From the NCBI GenBank assembly GCA_003641555.1, contig QNAT01000096.1, forward strand, positions 1 to 5,674: 5,674 bases of DNA, in the 5' to 3' direction. Under the pieces are notes generated by a model. The model saw nothing but the letters and a program-made list of their open reading frames with translations. It did not search any database and was not told the DNA's origin. Source of the DNA: Thermotoga sp. (lineage in GTDB: Bacteria; Thermotogota; Thermotogae; B3-G13). The first letter of the stretch is position 1. Every line of letters begins with the position of its first letter. Positions 1 to 5,674 of the stretch are shown piece after piece. Both the position numbers and the translations under genes were made by a program.

Positions 1-14
1 ATATCTGAGCAGAT

Positions 15-21
15 GGGAGGG
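15..21 (+). promoter_or_regulatory. Ribosome binding site of flhA
   Basis: GGGAGGG lies 6 bases before the GTG at 28 and is a strong Shine-Dalgarno match. It decides the start. An ATG at 26-28 overlaps the GTG, but it is in another frame and reaches a stop after seven codons, so GTG is the only workable start for FlhA here. Confidence 0.8.
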
Positions 22-27
22 TAAAAT

Positions 28-2082
28 GTGTTTAAATATATTGATGTAGTCGTTGCACTTTTGATCTTAATGATCGTCTTAATAATGATATTACCGATAC
101 CAACGTTCTTATTAGACGTGCTGCAGATTCTTGATCTTGCTTTATCTCTGATAATAATATTGACAGCCATGTACATAAAAGAAACCCTGGATATCTCATC
201 CTTCCCATCGATCCTGTTGATCATGACACTCTTCAGGTTATCTCTAAATGTAACATCCACAAGATTGATACTCTTACAGGGTAAGAATTTTAACGGTAGA
301 GTAATAAGAGCTTTCGGAACGTTTGTAGTGGGTGGAAATTACATCGTTGGTATGATAGTATTTTTCATTTTGATAATCATTCAGTATATAGTAATTACCA
401 GAGGAGCAGAAAGAATAGCCGAAGTTGCTGCAAGATTCACGTTAGATGCAATGCCAGGAAAACAGATGAGTGTGGATGCGGATTACAATGCAGGCATTAT
501 AACGGAAGAAGAAGCTCGGAGCAGGAGGACATCGATCAGGCGAGAAGCAGACTTTTATGGTGCTATGGATGGTGCTTCCAAGTTCGTCAGGGGAGATGCC
601 ATAGCATCTATAATAATAGTCTTCATAAATATACTGGGAGGATTGATAATAGGTGTTATGATGCAGCATCTTTCTTTTGGAGAATCAGCTACAACTTATG
701 CTTTACTCACAGTTGGCGATGGACTTGTAACACAGATACCTGCTCTTTTAGTCTCTACTGCCACGGGTTTTGTGGTTTCAAGAGCGGCATCCGAACACAA
801 TCTTGGAAGAGATGTTACAGATCAACTTGCTTCTCAACCGAGGGCTTTGATCTTAACCGGGATCTCCATCCTGTTCCTGGGGATCTTTACTCCTATTCCA
901 GTAGTATCGAGTTTATTATTGGGCATTGCTACCATATTTCTTGCATTATCACTACAGAGAAAGCAAAGGTTAGCTGCGGCTCCAGCTGGTGAAGAAAAAA
1001 TGGGAGCCCCTACCACTCCTGCTGCTCCTATGATTTCAACACCAGAGGAAGTTTCTGATATAATACAAACAGATGTATTCGAAGTGGAAATAGGTTACGG
1101 CCTTATTCCTCTGGCAGACGCTCAGCAGGGAGGCGATTTGTTGGAGAGGATAACCATGATCAGACGTCAAATAGCACTGGAGTTGGGACTGGTAATATCT
1201 CCTATAAGGGTAAGAGATAGTATGCTGCTTAAACCCAACGAGTATGTCTTCAAGTTAAAGGGAGCCGAAGTTGCCAGATATGAACTGATGGTGGATAGAT
1301 TCTTAGCGATGAATCCTGGAACTGTGACGAAAAAAATAGAAGGTATTCCTACTAAAGAACCGGCATTCGGACTCGAGGCACTATGGATTACAGAAGAAGA
1401 AAGAGAAGGGGCAGAAATGGCAGGATACACTGTTGTCGATCCTCCCAGTGTATTTGCTACCCATCTCACAGAAGTGATAAAGAATTATTCATATGAATTT
1501 CTTGGAAGAAATGAAACGGAGATGCTGATAAACGGATTGAAGGAAAAATATGAGAGTCTTGTAAATGAGGTTATTCCTGATATACTTAAGATACCAGACG
1601 TCCAAAAGATATTGCAGAATTTGTTAAAAGAAAATATTCCCATAAGAAACCTTCCTACCATATTTGAGGTTTTGGCAGATTATGGACGTAAAACTACCGA
1701 TCTCGATTTGTTAACGGAAAAGATCAGGCAAAGTATGAAACGTTTGATAACCAATATGTACAAGTCAGATGATGGTAAACTTCATGTCATAACCTTAGAT
1801 CCTGCGTTGGAAAAACAGCTGGCAGAAGCGATAACGGGCGAGGAGGAGCAGCGTTTTCTGAATATAAACCCTGAAGTAGCCCAAAGATTGATAAACAATA
1901 TAAGCAAGAGTGTGGAAGAAGCAATAAGAAATGGTTACCAACCGATATTGTTATGTTCTTCATCATTGAGAAGATATTTGAGAAGATTGATAAAAAAACC
2001 ATTGTATATGGTTCCCGTTATGTCTTATGCGGAAGTGGCAAATGAGATCGAAGCTGTTACTACAAGCGTGGTGAGCTTATGA
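28..2082 (+). CDS. flhA: Flagellar biosynthesis protein FlhA (export gate of the flagellar type III secretion system)
   Basis: FlhA forms the nonameric inner-membrane export gate that uses the proton motive force and docks chaperone-substrate complexes for flagellar protein export. The 684-residue product is of normal family length and looks complete. About eight hydrophobic segments are visible in residues 1-310 (roughly 5-23, 27-45, 60-80, 101-121, 190-212, 233-249, 273-290 and 292-308). The conserved FHIPEP-family cytoplasmic loop follows residue 134, with SVDADYNAGI (148-157), EEARSRR (161-167) and FVRGDAIAS further on. An Ala/Pro/Glu-rich linker (about 311-345) leads into the soluble FlhA-C domain (about 346-684), which binds substrates and chaperones. 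The start is GTG, fixed by the GGGAGGG site. The stop overlaps the flhF start as ATGA, implying translational coupling. A virulence-type paralogue (SctV) is less likely given the flhFG neighbours. Family assignment is very secure. Confidence 0.97.
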   Translation: MFKYIDVVVALLILMIVLIMILPIPTFLLDVLQILDLALSLIIILTAMYIKETLDISSFPSILLIMTLFRLSLNVTSTRLILLQGKNFNGRVIRAFGTFVVGGNYIVGMIVFFILIIIQYIVITRGAERIAEVAARFTLDAMPGKQMSVDADYNAGIITEEEARSRRTSIRREADFYGAMDGASKFVRGDAIASIIIVFINILGGLIIGVMMQHLSFGESATTYALLTVGDGLVTQIPALLVSTATGFVVSRAASEHNLGRDVTDQLASQPRALILTGISILFLGIFTPIPVVSSLLLGIATIFLALSLQRKQRLAAAPAGEEKMGAPTTPAAPMISTPEEVSDIIQTDVFEVEIGYGLIPLADAQQGGDLLERITMIRRQIALELGLVISPIRVRDSMLLKPNEYVFKLKGAEVARYELMVDRFLAMNPGTVTKKIEGIPTKEPAFGLEALWITEEEREGAEMAGYTVVDPPSVFATHLTEVIKNYSYEFLGRNETEMLINGLKEKYESLVNEVIPDILKIPDVQKILQNLLKENIPIRNLPTIFEVLADYGRKTTDLDLLTEKIRQSMKRLITNMYKSDDGKLHVITLDPALEKQLAEAITGEEEQRFLNINPEVAQRLINNISKSVEEAIRNGYQPILLCSSSLRRYLRRLIKKPLYMVPVMSYAEVANEIEAVTTSVVSL

Positions 2083-3311
2083 AGTTTAAAAAATATGTGG
2101 TAAAGGATATGAAGGAAGCACTCATAAATGTGAAACATGACCTCGGTGATAATGCCGTGATCTTATATACGCGTTATGTGCGAAAAGGAGGATTCATGGG
2201 GCTATTTGGTAAAAAGTACCTGGAAGTAGCAGCAACAGTAGATGATAGAAAAAATGAATCAAGCAACCCTATTCAAAAACCCGAATTAAAAACCAATACG
2301 GAACGCAAGATCGGTATTTACGACTTACAGCAAATAGTCTCGAAAAAGAAACAGGATAAACCTAAAATAGATGTTAATAATGATGTATATGTAAAAAGTG
2401 AGAAAGATAATGAAGACTTGAGAAAAGAGTTAAATGATATAAAAAAGATGTTAACTGAAGTGAAATCCAGGATATACGCTAAACCCATTGATGAGAATAT
2501 GCTAATAGGTAAGATAAAGGATGTAAGAAATAGAATGATCGAACAGGAGGTCAAAGAAGAAGTAGTCGAGAAGATAACAGATAGGATAAGCTTGACATCA
2601 GATCCTTCAGAGCTAAGCGATTTAGAAATTTTGAATAAGAAGGCACTTGATTATCTATCGGCGTTCTTCAAAGTTACAGGTCCTACAACTTTGAAGGAAA
2701 ACTCTCCAACCATCGCGATCTTCGTTGGAGCAACTGGAGTTGGAAAGACTACTACTATTGCAAAATTAGCGGCAGATTACTATCTGCATAGAAAAAAGAA
2801 GGTCGGGATAGTAACTATAGATACGTATAGAATAGCGGCGGTGGATCAACTCAAGACGTATTCCAACATATTAGGTGTCCCAATGAACGTGGCTTATACA
2901 CCTAAAGAATTGGAAGAATCTTTAGAAGCGATGAGAGGAGAAGACCTTATCTTGATAGATACGGCTGGGAGAAGTCAAAGAAATTCTATGCATATGTCAG
3001 AACTAAGGGTCTATGTAGATATATGCAGACCCGATGAGATATATCTGCTTTTGAGTGCAACGACTAAGTATACCGATATAAAAGATATGATAAAGCAATT
3101 TTCGACTCTGGGGGAATGTAAACTTATCTTCACAAAATTGGATGAAACTACAACATTTGGTAACATACTCAACGCAATATATGAATTCGATAAATCTTTA
3201 GCTTATGTAACAATGGGACAAAATGTACCCGATGATATAGAGGTAGCCGAGGTAAACAAATTATCCCATCTAATAATCTACGGTCCAAAGGGATATATGG
3301 GGGCGAAATGA
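2079..3311 (+). CDS. flhF: Flagellar SRP-family GTPase FlhF
   Basis: FlhF is a signal-recognition-particle-type GTPase that directs the site, and helps set the number, of flagella; it acts at the membrane as a GTP-bound homodimer. The 410 residues show the three expected parts. The N-terminal B domain includes the characteristic KGGFMGLFGKKYLEV (36-50). A charged, Lys/Glu-rich linker follows, with coiled-coil character around 106-130. The C-terminal NG domain carries G1 GATGVGKTTT (217-226), G2 DTYRIAAVDQL (248-258), G3 DTAGR (294-298), G4 TKLDE (352-356) and the closing GQNVPDD (380-386). All catalytic motifs are intact. The ATG at 2079 overlaps the flhA stop (ATGA); a weak GGTGAG (2070-2075) sits 3 bases upstream, so initiation probably relies on coupling. 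The stop overlaps flhG in the same way. Ffh and FtsY are excluded by the B domain and the context. Confidence 0.96.
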   Translation: MKFKKYVVKDMKEALINVKHDLGDNAVILYTRYVRKGGFMGLFGKKYLEVAATVDDRKNESSNPIQKPELKTNTERKIGIYDLQQIVSKKKQDKPKIDVNNDVYVKSEKDNEDLRKELNDIKKMLTEVKSRIYAKPIDENMLIGKIKDVRNRMIEQEVKEEVVEKITDRISLTSDPSELSDLEILNKKALDYLSAFFKVTGPTTLKENSPTIAIFVGATGVGKTTTIAKLAADYYLHRKKKVGIVTIDTYRIAAVDQLKTYSNILGVPMNVAYTPKELEESLEAMRGEDLILIDTAGRSQRNSMHMSELRVYVDICRPDEIYLLLSATTKYTDIKDMIKQFSTLGECKLIFTKLDETTTFGNILNAIYEFDKSLAYVTMGQNVPDDIEVAEVNKLSHLIIYGPKGYMGAK

Positions 3312-4180
3312 TGGATATCAATTCCAGGATCGATCAAGCCAGAGGGCTCAGAGAAGCGATGATGAGAAATACGGAGATCGTAGTTTTCTCCAGTGGGAAA
3401 GGTGGGGTTGGAAAGTCCGTAGTAGCAACCAACTTCTCCCTGGAATTAGTTAGGATGGGAAAAAAAGTTCTTCTTCTGGATGCAGATATAGGTCTTGCCA
3501 ACGTTGAGATCATGTTGGGAGTAGTACCAACGTACTCGGTAATAGATCTCATAAGAGGGGAAAGAAGCCTTGAAGACATAACTCTCAAAACTGAATATGG
3601 ATTGGATCTACTCAGTGGAGGAAATGGCATAACTGAAGCTGTGGATATGAGTAACGAGATGAGAGAATACATCATTGGAGAATTATCAAAGATATCATTT
3701 AGAAACGATTACGTGATCATAGATACGGGGGCTGGTATATCCAAAAACGTTGTGGATTTCCTTCAATTTGCAGATAGGGTATATGTTGTATTAACGATGG
3801 AACCAACTTCAATAACAGATGCATATACCCTTATAAAAGTGATGAAAACACGGGGTATAACCTCACGTATTTATATGATCCTGAATCGCGTAGAAAATGC
3901 AACCGAAGGAAGGAAGATACTGGATCGATTAAGAATAGCCATAAAACGTTTCTTAGATGTAAATATAGATGGTTGTTATTTCATCAGAGAAGATAAGATG
4001 ATACCAAGAAGCATAAAAGATCAACAACCTCTGGCATTTACAAGGACGCATTCATTGGCTCTTCTTTCAATAGATAAAATTGTATCCGATCTCGTGAACG
4101 GCGATCAAAGTGTGGTTTCAAAAAAAGAGTCCTTCCCTGAAAGGCTATTGAAATTCTTTGGCATTGTAAGAAAGGAGTAG
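3308..4180 (+). CDS. flhG: MinD-like ATPase FlhG (flagellar number regulator; FleN/YlxH family)
   Basis: FlhG is a MinD/ParA-type ATPase that limits flagellar number and acts on FlhF. The 290-residue product has the deviant Walker A KGGVGKS (31-37), the family hallmark DADIGLANVEIMLG (58-71) and the switch II motif DTGAG (139-143) preceded by hydrophobic residues. The N terminus holds DQARGLR (9-15), matching the DQAxxLR motif that in studied FlhG proteins inserts into FlhF and stimulates its GTPase. The last 15 residues, from FPERLLKFFG (276-285) on, look like the amphipathic membrane-targeting helix of MinD/FlhG. The ATG at 3308 overlaps the flhF stop; a second ATG at 3311 is possible and would drop one Met. 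A run of five G at 3299-3303, 4 bases before the start, is the only Shine-Dalgarno-like sequence, consistent with coupling. The DQAxxLR helix and position argue against cell-division MinD. Confidence 0.95.
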   Translation: MMDINSRIDQARGLREAMMRNTEIVVFSSGKGGVGKSVVATNFSLELVRMGKKVLLLDADIGLANVEIMLGVVPTYSVIDLIRGERSLEDITLKTEYGLDLLSGGNGITEAVDMSNEMREYIIGELSKISFRNDYVIIDTGAGISKNVVDFLQFADRVYVVLTMEPTSITDAYTLIKVMKTRGITSRIYMILNRVENATEGRKILDRLRIAIKRFLDVNIDGCYFIREDKMIPRSIKDQQPLAFTRTHSLALLSIDKIVSDLVNGDQSVVSKKESFPERLLKFFGIVRKE

Positions 4181-4194
4181 CTTTTTAAAGTCAT

Positions 4195-4258
4195 GGAGAT
4201 ACAAAGACTCATAAGAACAAGACTTCGGTTCTGTTCCTATGAGTTAATGATATCTACC
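4195..4258 (+). promoter_or_regulatory. Imperfect RNA hairpin with a C(UUCG)G loop and an outer stem, function unknown
   Basis: The inner stem pairs 4207-4223 with 4228-4244 around TTCG. From the base it reads seven pairs (ACTCATA/TATGAGT), an A-C mismatch, five pairs (GAACA/TGTTC), an A-C mismatch, a G-U, an A-U and a C-G closing pair. A UUCG loop closed by C-G is an exceptionally stable RNA tetraloop, which favours a + strand transcript. An outer stem, GGAGATA (4195-4201) with TATCT-A-CC (4251-4258, one bulged A), encloses it across a short internal loop. No T-run follows, so it does not look like an intrinsic terminator. It could protect or process the 3' end of the flhAFG mRNA, or be part of a leader for the PilZ genes. 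The pairing is visible; the role is inference. It matches no riboswitch consensus that I could recall. Confidence 0.5.
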
Positions 4259-4300
4259 ACTAAGGCACAGGGGAGATAAAAAACGCACGAAATATTTTGT

Positions 4301-4326
4301 TCAATGGTTTTTTCTGTGGCGGATAT
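4301..4326 (+). promoter_or_regulatory. Candidate sigma-28 (FliA/SigD) flagellar promoter for the PilZ genes
   Basis: TCAA (4301-4304), a 14-base spacer, and GCGGATAT (4319-4326) resemble the sigma-28 consensus TAAA-N15-GCCGATAT. The -10 element matches 7 of 8 positions of the Bacillus SigD form and the -35 element 3 of 4, with the spacer one base short. The position, about 50-60 bases before the PilZ start, is reasonable, and late flagellar genes are typical sigma-28 targets. Chance matches of this quality occur in AT-rich DNA. Confidence 0.3.
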
Positions 4327-4340
4327 TTAGTTTTTTGCAG

Positions 4341-4367
4341 TATAATCATATATTATCTTTGTATAAT
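4341..4367 (+). promoter_or_regulatory. Candidate housekeeping promoter -10 elements (two TATAAT)
   Basis: Two perfect TATAAT hexamers occur at 4341-4346 and 4362-4367, shortly before the PilZ ribosome binding site. Neither has a convincing TTGACA at 16-18 bases upstream; TTGCAG (4335-4340) is too close to the first and 21 bases from the second. The second would start transcription inside or next to the Shine-Dalgarno, giving almost no leader. A short inverted repeat, ATAAT (4342-4346) with ATTAT (4352-4356), overlaps them. At least one real promoter in this gap seems likely; which one cannot be told. Confidence 0.35.
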
Positions 4368-4370
4368 TGT

Positions 4371-4378
4371 GGAAGGGA
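4371..4378 (+). promoter_or_regulatory. Ribosome binding site of the first PilZ gene
   Basis: GGAAGGGA ends 5 bases before the ATG at 4384. It is the best Shine-Dalgarno in the gap and sets the start, since no comparable site precedes the more upstream in-frame TTG (4297). An in-frame GTG at 4369 overlaps this site and so is unlikely to be used. Confidence 0.75.
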
Positions 4379-4383
4379 TTGAA

Positions 4384-4998
4384 ATGGGAACAGGGATTTT
4401 GAAGATAGGAAAAGCTCTGATAATTAAAAGTACTGATAACAATATAATACATGGTCGTGTGGAAAATATAGATGTAAAGAATGCTATATTGATCATTTCT
4501 TCTTCATCTACTGTTAGGGTAGCAAAAGGGGAAAAACTTTCGATAGCAATCCCAACGATCGAAGGAATGTTCGATTTTGATGCTGAAGTAATAGATATCT
4601 CAAAGGATAGCAGAGGCCTGAATTTAATTTTGAAAATGCCGTTGAAGTTGATAAGAATTCAGAGGAGACGAGCAACGAGAATACCATATTTGACGAGAAT
4701 AATGGTAAGCACAGAAAAAGGCGTTGTAATAAAAGGCATAACACTTGATGTAAGCACTGTGGGAGTGGGAATTATGGGTGAAAAAGGACTCTTGAAAGAT
4801 GATAAGGTCACTTTATCTTTTTCGTTGAAACCTATAGTTGGAATAGATAACCTGTCTGCTACTATTGCCTGGATGGGGAAAGAAGATCCACATATAGGTA
4901 AATATCCTTATGGATTAAAATTCGAAGATATGGATAAATCTATCGAGGAATCTATACGGAAGTTCGTCAATTTGAAATTAGAGAGTGTGGATTTATAA
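4384..4998 (+). CDS. PilZ-domain protein, YcgR-like (c-di-GMP receptor, probable flagellar brake)
   Basis: With the ATG at 4384 the product has 204 residues and no signal peptide or membrane segment, so it is probably cytoplasmic and may dock on the flagellar motor. It has the two-domain YcgR layout. The N-terminal beta-rich domain (about 1-85) shows a HGRVENID stretch, a KGEKLSIAIP stretch and FDAEVIDI (64-72). The C-terminal PilZ domain (about 90-200) carries the two c-di-GMP-binding motifs, QRRRATR (93-99, RxxxR) and DVSTVG (122-127, DxSxxG), and a late YGLKFEDMD (176-184). PilZ proteins of this type bind c-di-GMP and then slow or bias the motor; placement after flhFG supports a motility role. 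The gene is separated from flhG by about 200 bases but followed after only 2 bases by a second PilZ gene. Domain identity is secure; the exact target is inferred. Confidence 0.88.
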   Translation: MGTGILKIGKALIIKSTDNNIIHGRVENIDVKNAILIISSSSTVRVAKGEKLSIAIPTIEGMFDFDAEVIDISKDSRGLNLILKMPLKLIRIQRRRATRIPYLTRIMVSTEKGVVIKGITLDVSTVGVGIMGEKGLLKDDKVTLSFSLKPIVGIDNLSATIAWMGKEDPHIGKYPYGLKFEDMDKSIEESIRKFVNLKLESVDL

Positions 4999-5000
4999 CG

Positions 5001-5674
5001 GTGGTTTATTTCGAGAGAATACCAATGGATAAAGCCATAAAGCCAGGCATGAATTTGGATGTAACGGTTGATGCCGAACCAGAGATAAGTGGCAATTATA
5101 AAAGTATTGTGAACGATGTATACCCAGAAACTTCGGTCATGAAGATCGGCATGCCCTCTATAAAGGGAGTATTCATCCCAATTCCCAGAGGGACTCGTAT
5201 GCATATCAAAGCCTTTGAAAGGCAAAATCTCTACGAATTCGATGTATTGGTACTGGATAAAGGAAGAGATGAGGAGGGATTTTATGTTTTATTCGTTAAG
5301 ACTCCTCCTTACGTAAGAAGAGTACAAAGGAGAAACTTCGTCAGATTGAGGTGTGCCTTGAAGGGTAAATACAAGAGATCTACAGCAGAGTTCTGGCATT
5401 CATTTACAACCAGGGATATAAGTGCAGGAGGAATGTCTTTTCTAACAGAAGAGCATCTTCTGGATTCTGAAGTCTTATTGGTGAATTTGGAATTCGAAGA
5501 AGGTCTGGAACTTAAAGAACAACTCACTCAGATCATCAGAAGATTGAAGATGGATAGGACAGATAGGAATCTGGTATATGCTGCTAAATTCCTGGATATA
5601 GAACCAGAACTGCAGGATAAGATAATCAAACATATCTTCAAAATCCAGATAAAGTTAAGGAAAGAAGGGAAAAT
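5001..5674 (+). CDS. Second PilZ-domain protein, YcgR-like (3' end beyond window)
   Basis: The reading frame is open from GTG at 5001 to the window edge (224 residues, stop not reached). Family length suggests that little is missing. The N-terminal domain (about 10-100) fits the YcgR N-terminal family well: IKPGMNLDVTV (13-23), GNYKSIVNDV (31-40), PRGTRMHIKAF (62-72) and LYEFDVLVLD (77-86). The PilZ domain follows, with QRRNFVR (109-115, RxxxR) and DISAGG (139-144, DxSxxG), then VYAAKFLDIE (192-201) and a basic C-terminal helix. It should bind c-di-GMP and act on the motor like its neighbour. The GTG lies 2 bases after the upstream stop, so translation is probably coupled. An in-frame ATG at 5025 with GAGAG 7 bases upstream (5013-5017) is an alternative start that removes eight residues. 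It is clearly diverged from the first PilZ protein and so is not a recent duplicate. Confidence 0.87.
   Translation, partial: MVYFERIPMDKAIKPGMNLDVTVDAEPEISGNYKSIVNDVYPETSVMKIGMPSIKGVFIPIPRGTRMHIKAFERQNLYEFDVLVLDKGRDEEGFYVLFVKTPPYVRRVQRRNFVRLRCALKGKYKRSTAEFWHSFTTRDISAGGMSFLTEEHLLDSEVLLVNLEFEEGLELKEQLTQIIRRLKMDRTDRNLVYAAKFLDIEPELQDKIIKHIFKIQIKLRKEGK

Larger units (their letters stand above)
4181..4383 (+). other. Intergenic region between flhG and the PilZ genes
   Basis: This 203-base gap is the only non-coding stretch of note. From left to right it holds a large imperfect hairpin (4195-4258), a second copy of GGAGATA (4272-4278), a possible A/T stem (AAAAAAC 4278-4284 with GTTTTTT 4307-4313), a sigma-28-like promoter candidate (4301-4326), TATAAT at 4341-4346 and again at 4362-4367, and a Shine-Dalgarno sequence (4371-4378). 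A TTG at 4297 is in frame with the downstream gene, but the hydrophobic 29 residues it would add look like translated AT-rich promoter DNA, not protein. Confidence 0.85.

Noticed and set aside
1..24. End of an upstream gene (possibly flhB), with a frame ending at TAA 22-24
   Set aside because: Eight codons are too few to assign. A second frame is open to TAG at 47-49 and would overlap flhA, so which frame is used cannot be decided from this window.
442..2002. Several open frames of 60-100 codons on the - strand inside flhA
   Set aside because: They lie antisense to a fully conserved gene, have no plausible ribosome binding site or recognisable domain, and their predicted proteins look like reverse-strand translations of coding DNA.
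3460..3466. A7 run in flhG in the frame of a -1 slippery heptamer (similar A7 in flhA near 1991-1997)
   Set aside because: The run simply encodes Lys-Lys in conserved reading frames, no stimulatory structure was seen, and a -1 shift in flhG stops after a few codons.
4207..4250. Rho-independent terminator after flhG
   Set aside because: The stem is long enough, but it is not GC-rich and no T-run follows on the + strand. On the - strand no T-run follows the stem either.
4195..4300. Known c-di-GMP, preQ1 or fluoride riboswitch
   Set aside because: The GATAAAAAAC and ACGCACGA stretches recall parts of preQ1-I and GEMM-I sequences, but the remaining conserved positions and helix arrangement are absent.
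4908..5225. 105-codon open frame on the - strand across the junction of the two PilZ genes
   Set aside because: Both PilZ frames on the + strand here show family motifs, and the antisense product resembles no known protein.

Overview
The window is a compact, one-directional (+ strand) piece of a flagellar/chemotaxis locus: flhA, flhF, flhG, then two PilZ-domain genes of the YcgR (c-di-GMP flagellar brake) type. It is AT-rich by eye. Ile is very often ATA and Arg is mostly AGA/AGG, and the proteins are rich in Lys, Glu and Ile. This composition, the gene order, and the way the FlhA and FlhF sequences read suggest a thermophilic or thermophile-derived bacterium, most plausibly of the Thermotogota. 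That assignment is inference from memory; a thermophilic Firmicute is not excluded.

Layout. Bases 1-27 hold the end of whatever lies upstream and the Shine-Dalgarno sequence of flhA. flhA (28-2082, GTG start), flhF (2079-3311) and flhG (3308-4180) are joined by two ATGA stop/start overlaps, so they almost certainly form one translationally coupled operon. A gap of about 200 bases follows (4181-4383), the only real non-coding stretch. It holds a 17-position imperfect hairpin with a C(TTCG)G loop, a flanking stem with a competing partner, a sigma-28-like promoter candidate, two perfect TATAAT hexamers, and a good ribosome binding site. Next come the first PilZ gene (4384-4998) and, two bases after its stop, a second PilZ gene (5001 to the window edge, 3' end missing).

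How the genes work together. FlhA is the export-gate membrane protein of the flagellar type III secretion system. FlhF (SRP-type GTPase) and FlhG (MinD-type ATPase) set where and how many flagella are built; the FlhG here carries the N-terminal DQAxxLR motif known to stimulate FlhF GTPase activity. The two PilZ proteins keep the RxxxR and DxSxxG c-di-GMP-binding motifs and probably adjust motor output in response to c-di-GMP. The window therefore combines assembly, placement and braking of the flagellum. No mobile element, CRISPR array, tRNA or rRNA was seen. The genes belong to known families. The least explained part is the flhG-pilZ gap, whose predicted structure and promoter assignments need comparison with relatives.
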